A stretch of 64,000 nucleotides of DNA from Paraflavitalea pollutisoli (GCF_029360705.1 NZ_JARKMX010000008.1:1797949-1861948), one strand, 5' to 3'; positions 9,419-17,787 are shown, counted from the first letter of the stretch. Translations and numbers: made by a program. The notes: generated by a model from the letters alone, not told the origin.

Positions 9419-10765
9419 TTACAATTTTCCGGAGATAAACAGTAAACGATAGTAAATAGCGGTCGCGGCAATATTTGCCTGCAGGTAATTGAACCGCGTT
9501 TCCTGGTACAGGTTGTCGGCCTCCAGCAGATCGGTTAGTAAAGAAAGCTGGTTCGCATATTTCGTGGTTTGAATATGCAGATTGGTCTCCGCCTGCTCGA
9601 TAGACTTCCGTATTACCCGCAAACGGTGCGCAGCCTCGTGGTACTTGATGGTCAGCGCCTGCACTTCCTGCGACACATTGTCGGCTACCCATCGTTGCTG
9701 CTCACCAAGCGCCACCGTGCGCAGCCTGGCCGCCTTTACTTTATTACTATTCTGGTACAGCGAGGAGATATCATAGGTCAATTTCACGCCCACGGTACCA
9801 ACGCCGATGGTTTGAGCAACCGGCGGAAACAAAAAAGTGTTGGGATAGTTGAATCCATAACCGCCAAACAAACTGACCGAAGGTCGATTGAATGACTGGG
9901 TGAGCCTGATGCGGTTCTCTTGCAACAGTTGCTGATGCTGCACTTTCCGAAGGGCATAGTTGCCGGAAGGGTCATTGAGCAGCGCAGATACCTCCACACT
10001 GTCCTGCAAAAACAACGCGGCTGTATCAACCGGTACGATTTGGGTGCCGGCATCAACATCGAACAAAGTATTAAGCCGCTGTTGGCTGATCTGGTAGTCG
10101 TTCCTATTAGCGATGGCATTTAATTCAATGTTCGCCACTTGCACTTCAGCCCGCAACAGATCACTTTTGGTCACTTTACCATTCTTATAGAAAGTGGTAA
10201 TATTATTAAGCCTTGTTTGAGCCCGGTTCACCTGGTCATCGATCAGTCGTTCCTGGTAAATATATTTAACCATGTCCAGGTATTGCAGTACTACCTGCAA
10301 ACCGATCGCTGCTTCCTGCTCTTTGGTTTGAATACCCGCCAGTTCACTCCTCAGCTTGCCATCGGTGACCGATGCTTTTTGCCGCCCGCCGCCATATACA
10401 TTGAATGAAGATTCCAGCGCCAGCGCCCCGGCATTGGGACTGGGAGGTTTTGGAATAGCATGCGGATCGCCTATTGCTCCATCAAACAGCACCACTTTGG
10501 TGTATCGTTGGAAGGCCGCGTTGGTCTGCACCCTGGGCAGCATGCCCATCTTCGCGTCTTCCCAGTCCAGGCGGGTGGCATCTTCTTCCATCTTGAATAC
10601 TTTCACCGACCTGTTAGCGGCTTTACCATACCGGATCGCCTCCTCCAGCGATAGTTTCAGCACCGTGCGATCGGTGGGCTGCGCCAGGGCACTGCCCGCC
10701 GACACACCTAACAGCGCCGCACAAATGTTCATTTTCAGGAATATACCTGATCTGCATGTTTTCAT
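9419..10765 (-). CDS. TolC-family outer-membrane efflux protein
   Basis: I start it at the ATG at 10765 (MKTCRSGIFLKM...), which yields a signal peptide ending in SALAQ; a longer frame to 10804 has no signal-like N-terminus. The 448-residue protein has the two-fold TolC repeat: LSLEEAIRYGKAANRSVK near the N-terminus, long helices with Ala/Gln-rich heptads, a central FNVYGGGRQKASV strand, a second-half GVKLTYDISSLYQN strand, and helices ending at LFISGKL. It is the first gene of the efflux operon, upstream of the HlyD adaptor and MFS pump. A dyad (TTGGC ATG GCCAA, 10792-10804) lies just upstream of the start and may bind a regulator. Confidence 0.9.
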   Translation of the reverse strand: MKTCRSGIFLKMNICAALLGVSAGSALAQPTDRTVLKLSLEEAIRYGKAANRSVKVFKMEEDATRLDWEDAKMGMLPRVQTNAAFQRYTKVVLFDGAIGDPHAIPKPPSPNAGALALESSFNVYGGGRQKASVTDGKLRSELAGIQTKEQEAAIGLQVVLQYLDMVKYIYQERLIDDQVNRAQTRLNNITTFYKNGKVTKSDLLRAEVQVANIELNAIANRNDYQISQQRLNTLFDVDAGTQIVPVDTAALFLQDSVEVSALLNDPSGNYALRKVQHQQLLQENRIRLTQSFNRPSVSLFGGYGFNYPNTFLFPPVAQTIGVGTVGVKLTYDISSLYQNSNKVKAARLRTVALGEQQRWVADNVSQEVQALTIKYHEAAHRLRVIRKSIEQAETNLHIQTTKYANQLSLLTDLLEADNLYQETRFNYLQANIAATAIYYRLLFISGKL

Positions 10766-10905
10766 CTTTGTTGAGTTCAATTGGTTTACAATTGGCATGG
10801 CCAATTAGCTGCGTGATTTCGTAAACATCCTTTTCGTAAGGACACGAGAAATTTGTTGGGTTCCGGCGCACGCCGGTCCATGCATCAATGGTCATCTGGT
10901 TCGGA

Positions 10906-11790
10906 TTAAGACCCTGTTGGAGAAATGCCCGATTTGAATTGTGCCCTGAACTGGCCGGGCGATTCATGAGCCAGCTTACTGAATAAACGGTTAAAGTACC
11001 TGGGGTCGTCAAAGCCCACCCTGGCAGCAATCTGCTTGACGCTTAAATGGGTGTAGCATAACAAACGTTGCGCTTCACGCAGCATTTCCTGCTGAATAAA
11101 ATACGAAGCATTAAAACCTGTAACAACCTTGATCGTTTCGCCGAGATAACTCATTGATAGGCGCATCAACTGCGCATAATCACCGGGCTTCTTTAGCTCC
11201 TTGTAATGCTTTCTGACAAGTTGTTTGAATTGCCGTACCACATCGATGCTTCTGGCAGAATGATGCCGTGTGGCATATTTTGCATTGGCTTGAAAACCAG
11301 CAGCCAGCTTATAAATACCCGGGATGGCCAGGGCATTGACCGCGCCACGGTGCAGGCTACCCAATGAAAAATCGTGATAGGTATGCAGCAGAAGTTCAAA
11401 GTAACGGACAAACCAGTCGAGATCAGCACCCTGAACGGGCAACACGGGATCGCTGACTATCGAACGCTCAATGATATTCCCCGCCAGTTCATCGATCAGC
11501 TTGGCATCTAAATACAGGATAAAACCGTTGCTGGCATCATGGAAGCGTATGGCCCGCTGAATATTTCCCGGCAACAACAGTAGCATGGAATGATGCGCCA
11601 CATTAACCTTCCTGAAATCTACCTGCAGTTCTGCATGGCCTGCAGTCAAAAGAATAATGACATAATGGTCATTCCGATGGGGCTGTCCGATGTCTCCAAA
11701 CCGTTCAGCGATGTAATCATCACTGATGCGGTCAATATGAACCCCTGCAATATGCTCCTTCAGCATCAATATCGGAATGGTATATTTCAT
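10906..11790 (-). CDS. AraC-family transcriptional regulator
   Basis: 294 residues. An N-terminal cupin-like sensing domain (residues 1-150, with GHAELQVDF and a pattern ending LLLLPGNIQRAIRF) is followed by a C-terminal double helix-turn-helix (about residues 190-290), whose second half reads VKQIAARVGFDDPRYFNRLFSKLAHESPGQFR, the classic AraC signature. It lies directly upstream of, and in the same direction as, the TolC-HlyD-MFS operon (140 bp gap), so it is the likely regulator of that efflux system, as is common for such clusters in Bacteroidota. The inducer is unknown. Confidence 0.92.
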   Translation of the reverse strand: MKYTIPILMLKEHIAGVHIDRISDDYIAERFGDIGQPHRNDHYVIILLTAGHAELQVDFRKVNVAHHSMLLLLPGNIQRAIRFHDASNGFILYLDAKLIDELAGNIIERSIVSDPVLPVQGADLDWFVRYFELLLHTYHDFSLGSLHRGAVNALAIPGIYKLAAGFQANAKYATRHHSARSIDVVRQFKQLVRKHYKELKKPGDYAQLMRLSMSYLGETIKVVTGFNASYFIQQEMLREAQRLLCYTHLSVKQIAARVGFDDPRYFNRLFSKLAHESPGQFRAQFKSGISPTGS

Positions 11791-11922
11791 GTACTTCGCC
11801 CTTGATCACAACACAAAATTACACCGCTATTCACCCGGGAAAGTGCACTGAATCCGCGCTTTTGTTGGACAAATAAGCTTTTTAGGCGGGGCGAGGAGTG
11901 TTGAAATAGGCCTGGCTTCCAC

Positions 11923-11952
11923 TTGTATTTAATGCGCCAGTTATTATCTTTA
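11923..11952 (+). promoter_or_regulatory. Bacteroidota-type promoter for the lipoprotein gene
   Basis: TTG at 11923-11925 and TATCTTTA at 11945-11952 are separated by 19 bp, which fits the -33 TTTG / -7 TAnnTTTG promoters of this phylum. The start codon of the downstream gene is about 20 bp further on. The call rests on sequence match only. Confidence 0.45.
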
Positions 11953-11971
11953 CGGCTATTATTCGCCCCTC

Positions 11972-12526
11972 ATGAACAAATATATCATTTCGGCCATATT
12001 AGCTACTTCAGGCATCGCTTGTACCAATAACCCGCCGGCTGTAACGGCCTCCACAGACACACGCGCAGAATCCCCCGCAAAGACGGAAAGCACCCTACCC
12101 GACACGGCCAGCGTGCAAAAATGGATTACCGGAGTTATCGAAGGTTTTTTGAATAGCGAAATCTCCAATGCAAGGCGCGACTCCATGATTAACTCGCTCA
12201 CCAAAGACTACCAGGAGTTTAAACAGGACGCATTGAATGTGGAGTACGACAATGGCGACTCCACCATTACCGAAGAAAAGTTCAAGAAGAAATGGCAGCA
12301 CAAATACAACACAGACCGGGCTGGAGAAGGCGGGTATTTTATTTCAGCGCAGGACAATGGAAAATGTAAAGTGACCACCTGTCAATGGCTGCGCAATACA
12401 CAAGACGCTTCTTTCTACAAAGTAGTTATCGAAGACGTCGACAATAATCTCTCCTACCACCGCGACATCAAGGTCATCCACCAAAACGGCAAGCTACTGA
12501 TCGACGACATCCTCGAGTACGACTAA
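11972..12526 (+). CDS. Hypothetical lipoprotein
   Basis: 184 residues. The N-terminus MNKYIISAILATSGIACTNN has a lipobox (SGIAC), so it should be exported and lipidated at Cys17. A Thr/Ser/Ala/Pro-rich linker (residues 18-45) is followed by a compact mixed domain with an acidic patch (DNGDSTITEEKFKKKW) and a C-terminal strand pattern ending KLLIDDILEYD, reminiscent of NTF2-like or DUF3828-type folds (RDIKVIHQNGKLLIDDI). I do not recognise a named family. It stands alone between divergent and convergent neighbours. Confidence 0.7.
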   Translation: MNKYIISAILATSGIACTNNPPAVTASTDTRAESPAKTESTLPDTASVQKWITGVIEGFLNSEISNARRDSMINSLTKDYQEFKQDALNVEYDNGDSTITEEKFKKKWQHKYNTDRAGEGGYFISAQDNGKCKVTTCQWLRNTQDASFYKVVIEDVDNNLSYHRDIKVIHQNGKLLIDDILEYD

Positions 12527-12542
12527 AAGCTTGCACACCTGA

Positions 12543-12947
12543 TTACTGCTCATCAGACTCGATCATCAAAAGCGCATTCATAGAGCCCTGCCGATGTTGT
12601 TGCAGGTAAGCAATGATAGAGACTTGATCAACCAGGTGCAGCGGCACGCCGTTGTTTACAATGATGATGGAATCAAAATGACTGGCAAAAGTCTTCACTC
12701 CCGGATCTGACCATCCTCCGATGCCGTAATGAAAAGAGGTATCCCTGGTGCCTCCTGGCAAAGGGAGTGTCAGCATCACCTTATCATTGGGAGAACGTTG
12801 CAACCCGGGAAATACGGTTCCGTTGGCATACACAGACACCGAATAGTTAGGTTTATCGACAGAACGCACCTGCAGCACCTTTGCCGGATCGCAGCCAGAC
12901 AATGCTGCCATTACTGCAAATGCTGCAACGAGTAAACATGCCTTCAT
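12543..12947 (-). CDS. Small hypothetical lipoprotein
   Basis: 134 residues with a clear signal peptide and lipobox (MKACLLVAAFAVMAALSGCDP; Cys19). The mature part is beta-rich with no recognised domain. It starts 4 bp after the stop of the gene ending at 12952, so it is the last gene of the minus-strand cluster 12543-14053. Confidence 0.65.
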   Translation of the reverse strand: MKACLLVAAFAVMAALSGCDPAKVLQVRSVDKPNYSVSVYANGTVFPGLQRSPNDKVMLTLPLPGGTRDTSFHYGIGGWSDPGVKTFASHFDSIIIVNNGVPLHLVDQVSIIAYLQQHRQGSMNALLMIESDEQ

Positions 12948-12951
12948 AGAA

Positions 12952-13509
12952 TCATTTTAAGTATTTCCGGAATACAGTACTATAACGGTCGCCAAATCGA
13001 ACAATGGTGATTTCGCTATAAGGGATCGAAGTGGTGCGTGCATCCAATTTTCCCTCGGGATTATAGTATTGAACACCAACCAATGTCTTAAGGACCTTTT
13101 TGATGGGACCAATGACAAAATCCGGCTCTTCCTGGTCTTCCAATTCTACGATCACATGATAATCCAGCGCACGAAGGCTCCGGAACAGATCAGGCCAGGA
13201 ATCAAGGGATACCGGTTGCTGCAAACCCCAGGAAGCACCCAGCCCACCTTCCCCCTTATAGATTTTTTTCGACATCCTGTCAAATCGGTTGCAACGCAGA
13301 CTCTCGAAACCATGCTTGGGAATAACCGCATAGCCGTCTGATGCAAAATCCCTGTCGATCTGAAGCAGTAAAAAGTCTTTAGAAATACCCAGTATAAACC
13401 CGGTAAGATTATCCCCCCAGGACCGCTCCAATGTAACAAAATCCTTCCGGTCGCTGTGCTTTTGCATCATCAGTTCATAGGCGCCAATGGTCTTTTTATC
13501 GTTCTTCAT
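12952..13509 (-). CDS. Conserved hypothetical protein, two Sm-like barrel repeats
   Basis: 185 residues, no signal peptide, so it is probably cytoplasmic even though its neighbours are secreted. Two similar beta-rich halves can be seen: residues 28-80 (LTGFILGISKDFLLLQIDRD, DGYAVIPKHGFESLRCNRFD) and 115-185 (HVIVELEDQEEPDFVIGPIKK, TSIPYSEITIVRFGDRYSTVFRKY). The pattern of a short barrel ending in a 'site of action'/'I..I..I.FG..Y' strand recalls uncharacterised Bacteroidota proteins with LSm-like folds. The function is unknown. It lies between the frame-broken secreted gene upstream (5 bp) and the lipoprotein downstream (4 bp), so it is probably co-transcribed with them. Confidence 0.65.
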   Translation of the reverse strand: MKNDKKTIGAYELMMQKHSDRKDFVTLERSWGDNLTGFILGISKDFLLLQIDRDFASDGYAVIPKHGFESLRCNRFDRMSKKIYKGEGGLGASWGLQQPVSLDSWPDLFRSLRALDYHVIVELEDQEEPDFVIGPIKKVLKTLVGVQYYNPEGKLDARTTSIPYSEITIVRFGDRYSTVFRKYLK

Positions 13510-13514
13510 AGTAC

Positions 13515-14053
13515 CTATATTATGATCGATCCTTGTTTAAAGAACGTCAACGATGCACCCTCAATAAATGCTTCTATGGATGTACGGGTGGTCGCCCTGG
13601 TATTTGTCAGTTCAAAATAGAATACCGTGGGATTCGCAACACCTCCCCGGTAAAACCAAAAGCTGAACCTTTTCTGCGTAGAAGACTTGTTCAAAAACGT
13701 TAATTCGGTCACACTGCTAATCCTTCCTGTTGCTCCCGGAAGAATACCCATCACACGCGGATATAAAAGCCCTTTGGAAAAGATCGTCAGGAGTCTACTA
13801 TCCGTATCCATGATTTTCAAGGAAGCTATTCCCCAGAAAAAGTTATCCCCCTCCACTACGATTGCTCCCTGATAGCGAGCGTACGCCTGTTTCACATACC
13901 CAGTATCAAACAATAGGGTCGCCCAGTAGCCTCCTGCTCCCCTTGATTCTCAAATTCGGTTTTTACTGGAACCGTAGATGGCTTATTTGAATTCGACTGC
14001 GCCAGCAGTGCAGAAGAAAACATAAAACATATAATCGTCACTAACAACCGCAT
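13515..14053 (-). pseudogene. Secreted hypothetical protein broken by a one-base frameshift
   Basis: From the ATG at 14053 the frame reads a good signal peptide (MRLLVTIICFMFSSALLAQ) and about 25 further residues, then leaves the coding frame and stops near 13888. The downstream frame (to the stop at 13515) contains the main body: GYWATLLFDTGYVKQAYARY and onward, about 140 residues, beta-rich. The two frames join smoothly (NQGGAGGYWATL) if one G is added to the G4 run on the minus strand, that is the C run at 13939-13942. The intact protein would be about 179 residues. Either the gene carries a recent frameshift or the run was miscounted in the assembly. The family is not recognised. It is the first gene of the cluster running down to 12543. 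Confidence 0.6.
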
Positions 14054-14156
14054 GGTAAGTGTTTAAGCGCTTTACGGCATAAATATACACGTCAAAATTT
14101 TCCCCATTCATGATATACCACTGCTTTAGGACGAGCAACTCTGGCAATGATGTCAT

Positions 14157-14762
14157 TTAGTCGGCTCCTCCATTCTCCATATACAATTGATGGTAGCTCG
14201 AAGACAGCTCAGTCTGACCAGTTTGCTGATACAACAGCGATAGTTCCAGAAAAACAAACTCACTGGAAGGGCCGGACGCTATGCTGACAAGAAATGCTTC
14301 GATAGCCTCCTCTAACCGGCCCTCATCCCGCAGGATATAACCCAGATCTTCCGCCACCGGACTTTTATCGACCGCCTTATCAAGCCCGGCCCGAAGCACA
14401 TCGATGCCTGGTGCAGGATTTTCCTTCACGTAGTACAATTCATAATTACCATAGCATTCCGCGGCCACGGAAGGAATCACACGGAAAGGAATATCGTATA
14501 TAGGCCTAACCGCCGGCATACCAATACCATCATTTAATATGACCGTTTCCACGATGCGCTCCGGAATGGCTAACATTAAATAACAATTTAGTGCAGCACT
14601 GGGAAAAACCTGCATACCCTTTACAAGATAGGTTCCGTACTCCGCCGGAATTAACGCCGTTTCCACAACTTCGATATCCCAATCAAGTATATCGGCAGCG
14701 TCAGACTGGGTAATCACAAAAACCAGCGCATCAGTTTCCGTAAACAGATCAGCTATTTTCAT
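14157..14762 (-). CDS. Hypothetical protein with TPR-like C-terminus
   Basis: 201 residues, no signal peptide. I start it at the ATG at 14762 (MKIADLFTETDALVFV); a TTG three codons upstream is less likely. The N-terminal 125 residues form a mixed alpha/beta domain with no family I know. The C-terminal segment (about 130-200: PVAEDLGYILRDEGRLEEAIEAFLVSI... LELSLLYQQTGQ) has the spacing of one to two tetratricopeptide-type helix pairs. The neighbours are other uncharacterised genes on the same strand. Confidence 0.6.
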   Translation of the reverse strand: MKIADLFTETDALVFVITQSDAADILDWDIEVVETALIPAEYGTYLVKGMQVFPSAALNCYLMLAIPERIVETVILNDGIGMPAVRPIYDIPFRVIPSVAAECYGNYELYYVKENPAPGIDVLRAGLDKAVDKSPVAEDLGYILRDEGRLEEAIEAFLVSIASGPSSEFVFLELSLLYQQTGQTELSSSYHQLYMENGGAD

Positions 14763-14855
14763 GTGGTTCAATTTGAGTATACTACAGCTTCCGCCTATAC
14801 TTCACAGACCTCCGTATCCCAAAAACGGTTAACAGGCTGGTCAACCGATCAGCCA

Positions 14856-15581
14856 TCAACTAACCGCCTGCTCCATGACCGACAGCATGCGTGTCAATTG
14901 CGAACGGCGCCTTTCCTTAACAGGTTCATCATATCGATTGATCAATACAGGAAGCAACTGTCTTTTGAGTGCAATGATGGTTAGCTTCTTTAGATTCGCC
15001 TCCACAATCCCTTCTTCCACCAATTGAGCAAAGGCCACGCCTATGATCGCATTATCAGTGTAAAGCAGAAACATACCAATATCACCCTTCGAATTCTCCA
15101 ATACTACCTTACGCAGGTCTGCCTCACTGCTGTTTCGTATTTTTTCATCCGCCGAGTTAGCAACTGCTTGCTTCAACAGCTTAACACGTTCGCTGATGAT
15201 CGCTTCATCGAGCACCGTTGACGAGTCAAGTATTGCCTTTATCCGAACGCTGTCGCTGACCGTCCAATCCAATGCAGGGTAGTTCCATTCTGCCCGCAGC
15301 CTGTTTACAAAAGCAACCGGATCACCTGATTTTTCCGTCAACCGCCAGGCATGAAACCGCTGCGCGGCATCCCAGCCATCGTCGCTCCCAAACGGCGCCG
15401 CCTCCTCACCTACGTCCCAGAAAAAAGAGTCCTTCATGAGCTGCTGAGCGCGGAGGTTCGCCGTTTCATAACTGAATTGAAACCCGGCATCCTTCGGCGC
15501 GCCGGGAGTGGCTCCCCGGTTAAGATCCCATTTACCTACTCCCTGACAGCCGCCCGACACAATGACCAGGGCAGCAAACAA
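14856..15581 (-). CDS. Hypothetical lipoprotein with a stop directly after its natural ATG
   Basis: The frame as it stands begins at a TTG (15581) and encodes 241 residues with VSGGC near the N-terminus, a lipobox. The codons upstream, however, read ATG TAG TTT ATC GTA ACA ATT TGT (ATG at 15605-15603), so the ancestral signal peptide was probably M-x-FIVTICLFAALVIVSGGC with the second codon now TAG (15600-15602). The mature region contains QLMKDSFFWDVGEEAAPFGSDDG, an acidic/aromatic segment, and DNAIIGVAFAQLVEEG, which resemble uncharacterised Bacteroidota proteins. If translation cannot start at TTG the gene is dead. The rest of the frame is intact, which suggests recent damage or an alternative start. 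Confidence 0.6.
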   Translation of the reverse strand: MFAALVIVSGGCQGVGKWDLNRGATPGAPKDAGFQFSYETANLRAQQLMKDSFFWDVGEEAAPFGSDDGWDAAQRFHAWRLTEKSGDPVAFVNRLRAEWNYPALDWTVSDSVRIKAILDSSTVLDEAIISERVKLLKQAVANSADEKIRNSSEADLRKVVLENSKGDIGMFLLYTDNAIIGVAFAQLVEEGIVEANLKKLTIIALKRQLLPVLINRYDEPVKERRRSQLTRMLSVMEQAVS

Positions 15582-15909
15582 ACAAATTGTTACGATAAAC
15601 TACATGATGGTATCTATTACTACCGGTAATATAGCACTTAATAAAACATGGCGCAATAACCACTGCACCGATCAACACTTTACCACGTCCCACGACCCCA
15701 TCAAACATTTTGATCATATCTCCTTCCATTCCCGGTAATTTCCTTAGATCATTCATTTTTTTTCCTTGCCGGTGGAGAGCACGGTGAGGTGTACCCACAC
15801 CCTTGCTTTCAGCCTGCTGTGTAGCAGACAAAGTCACCAACTGATTGCCGGCGCGCTGACACCAACCGTTCTGTAACAGGAAAAACAATATCGATAAGAA
15901 TTTAGTCAT
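15532..15909 (-). CDS. Possible secreted small protein, doubtful
   Basis: An open frame of 125 residues with a signal-peptide-like N-terminus (MTKFLSILFFLLQNGWCQ). The middle and the C-terminus do not look like a folded protein, and the last 25 codons overlap the next lipoprotein gene out of frame. An A8 run (T8 at 15755-15762 on the plus strand) lies in the middle, so the real gene may be shorter or frameshifted. It is listed only because nothing else explains 15610-15909. Function unknown. Confidence 0.3.
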   Translation of the reverse strand: MTKFLSILFFLLQNGWCQRAGNQLVTLSATQQAESKGVGTPHRALHRQGKKMNDLRKLPGMEGDMIKMFDGVVGRGKVLIGAVVIAPCFIKCYITGSNRYHHVVYRNNLFVCCPGHCVGRLSGSR

Positions 15910-15986
15910 GATTATTATTGGATCAGTTGCATGCTACCTGCAAAAACCTGACTACACAATTGCGCCGTCTGGGTTGCCCCAGCCGC

Positions 15987-16238
15987 CTAATCCTCAAACC
16001 TGAACGGTATAGACCGAACCACCCTATCCCACTTGAACGTGTCACAGTAGGAGTATTTGATCTTCAGTCGAAACTGCTTGCCCTTTGCATATTTGCCCAA
16101 TAGTTTACCAGGCAACATCGCATATCGACTGCTATCCGAACGCGCAACCTGATAGATCCTTGCTTTTCTGTTTAAGGTTATAAACGTAATAAATATACCT
16201 GGAAGTAAATAAATACGAATATTTATAAGCAGAGCCAT
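15987..16238 (-). CDS. Small hypothetical protein
   Basis: 83 residues. One hydrophobic segment at the N-terminus (ALLINIRIYLLPGIFITFIT) is followed by a basic, aromatic C-terminus (GKQFRLKIKYSYCDTFKWDRVV). It may be a complete small membrane-anchored protein or the remnant of a longer one. It lies between the HigA stop and the doubtful ORF above, on the same strand. No family is recognised. Confidence 0.4.
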   Translation of the reverse strand: MALLINIRIYLLPGIFITFITLNRKARIYQVARSDSSRYAMLPGKLLGKYAKGKQFRLKIKYSYCDTFKWDRVVRSIPFRFED

Positions 16239-16315
16239 AGTAATAGTGTCGGAAAGCTTACTAATTGCCGCCCATTGTGAAGATTGACAGCCATGTGGAG
16301 GAAGGAAACAAAATC

Positions 16316-17404
16316 TTATTCAAAACTGACCGGAACAATGTATTGCGTACCGAATGAATAAGATACCTTTTTTAAATGCTGTAGTCGGCCCACGATAATT
16401 GCAGGATGAGTATTAAATTTAGTAGCATATAGAGGAACTTCTGATTCTTGCAAAGGAAGAGCAGACAACAACTCAGCTTCTTGATCAAGAGATAATGTCC
16501 ATTTTCTAGCAAAATCATTGGCCTCCTCTTCTTTCAATTGCTCTTTGTCACTATAAACTACATTTTCAAGAAAGATATCTTTTTTCCCATGTAACAAAAT
16601 ATGACCAGCTTCGTGAAAAAAAGTAAACCAAAAACTGTCATTGCGCTTATACCTGCCTGACAACTGAATGAATGGCGTATCACCTAGCCAACGCGTCGAC
16701 CCACAGATCGGTGCCTTATTAATACATGGAGTATGAACTACCTTAACACCTGCATGAAGGCATATAGATTGCAATTGTTGAAAATAATCAATTGGCTGAC
16801 TGGCCATGACCGACCTCAACTCCAGCAAAGATTCCCTAAACCGCTTCTCATTATAAGGTCTGGCAGAAAGTAGGGCAGCATCCAATTCGCCTTTTCTTAG
16901 CCAGGCAGAAATCGCGTAAGCCTCATTAGTATGCGCAAGAGAAATTCGGAAAGCAACTTTCAACTGTTGTTTAAAGTAATAATCCTCCCAGGCACCATGA
17001 TTGGCAAAGCCAAAAAACGCAAGCATCTCATTGGCCTTCTCCTGCCAGGATTCTACTGGAGACAACCACTCTTTCTTGATCATATCTGCAACTGGGAAAC
17101 GCTTAGCCCATGCAACCGCTTTATCGATTACCTGTTGTCTTTTTTCCCTGGCTATAAACTCGTCATAACTTCGCTGAAGTCTTAGCCAGAAATCCGCAGG
17201 TATTTTGGTAACGCTTTCAAATAGCAAAGCCATATCCGGCATAATGGAGCTTTTACCATTCATCACGGCAATTATCGTCTTTTCCGGCTTACCGGTGCGC
17301 AAAGCAAACTCTTTGGGCCCCATATCCATTTCCTGAAGTTTTTCGGACAAGGTTTCTCCAGGATGAAAAACTACCGGAGGACTATATGGGTGCTTTTTTG
17401 CCAT
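16316..17404 (-). CDS. higA: HigA-type antitoxin fused to an ImmA/IrrE (M78) metallopeptidase domain
   Basis: 362 residues from the ATG at 17404 (MAKKHPYSPP). Residues about 10-75 form the XRE helix-turn-helix of HigA proteins (HPGETLSEKLQEMDMGPKEFA, then TIIAVMNGKSSIMPDMALLFE). A helical linker follows, then a C-terminal zinc peptidase domain with HEAGH at residues 264-268 and the downstream acidic segment EEEANDFARKW expected for M78/ImmA-IrrE enzymes. Plain HigA antitoxins are about 100 residues, so this is the long form. The partner toxin ends 11 bp upstream, giving the toxin-first order of higBA. The DNA is visibly more A+T-rich than its surroundings, consistent with acquisition. HigA normally neutralises the toxin and represses the operon; here the peptidase may also act on it or on another repressor (inference). 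Confidence 0.88.
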   Translation of the reverse strand: MAKKHPYSPPVVFHPGETLSEKLQEMDMGPKEFALRTGKPEKTIIAVMNGKSSIMPDMALLFESVTKIPADFWLRLQRSYDEFIAREKRQQVIDKAVAWAKRFPVADMIKKEWLSPVESWQEKANEMLAFFGFANHGAWEDYYFKQQLKVAFRISLAHTNEAYAISAWLRKGELDAALLSARPYNEKRFRESLLELRSVMASQPIDYFQQLQSICLHAGVKVVHTPCINKAPICGSTRWLGDTPFIQLSGRYKRNDSFWFTFFHEAGHILLHGKKDIFLENVVYSDKEQLKEEEANDFARKWTLSLDQEAELLSALPLQESEVPLYATKFNTHPAIIVGRLQHLKKVSYSFGTQYIVPVSFE

Positions 17405-17415
17405 AAACAACTGTT

Positions 17416-17748
17416 TTAATGATAATCTGCTATTTCAACGATTTCAACACCCTTAATTTCCACCCAAATAAATTGACCATGGTCGTTGATTGGAATTGGT
17501 CGCTCGTGAGGAACAAAGATTAATCTGTAAGGATGATCCAAATCACAGGCCCATTGTCCCTTTCTATTGTTGGTTAATTCATGAAACCTCCCTGGCAGGT
17601 GCCTTACGTCTTCCAAAGTCAAAGCATTATGAAGGGCATTAAGCCGCTTCATGAATAACTCAGCACGTTTTTTTCCCATACCCTGGATACACTTCTTGTT
17701 ATTTTCAGCATATCCCTCCAACTTCTTATCGCCAAAAGTAATATCCAC
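17416..17748 (-). CDS. higB: HigB-type toxin (RelE/ParE superfamily ribonuclease)
   Basis: 110 residues, starting at a GTG. The pattern is that of the HigB/plasmid-maintenance killer family: DKKLEGYAENNKKC, KKRAELFMKRLNALHNALTLEDV, LPGRFHELTNNRKGQWACDL, HPYRLIFVPHE and a C-terminal IKGVEIVEIADYH. HigB proteins cleave ribosome-associated mRNA. Length and motifs look complete, so the toxin is probably functional. The antitoxin gene starts 11 bp downstream. A near-perfect palindrome just upstream (17775-17787) is a candidate site for autorepression. Confidence 0.92.
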   Translation of the reverse strand: MDITFGDKKLEGYAENNKKCIQGMGKKRAELFMKRLNALHNALTLEDVRHLPGRFHELTNNRKGQWACDLDHPYRLIFVPHERPIPINDHGQFIWVEIKGVEIVEIADYH

Positions 17749-17774
17749 GCAAAAGTAATTATTTTTTAGCTAAC

Positions 17775-17787
17775 ACTTACTGTAAGT
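17775..17787. promoter_or_regulatory. Candidate HigA operator palindrome
   Basis: ACTTAC T GTAAGT is a 13-bp perfect dyad centred about 33 bp upstream of the higB start codon, in A+T-rich DNA. HigA-type antitoxins bind palindromes at this position to repress their own operon. The assignment is by position and symmetry only. Confidence 0.4.

Noticed and set aside
10623-11030. 135-codon minus-strand frame between the AraC and TolC genes
   Set aside because: It overlaps the C-terminus of the AraC regulator and the signal peptide of TolC in another frame and has no coding features of its own.
17750-17757. Exact TAnnTTTG (-7) match directly upstream of the higB GTG
   Set aside because: The motif ends one base before the start codon, so transcription would begin at or after the start. 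It is possible only for a leaderless message and cannot be told from chance in A+T-rich DNA.
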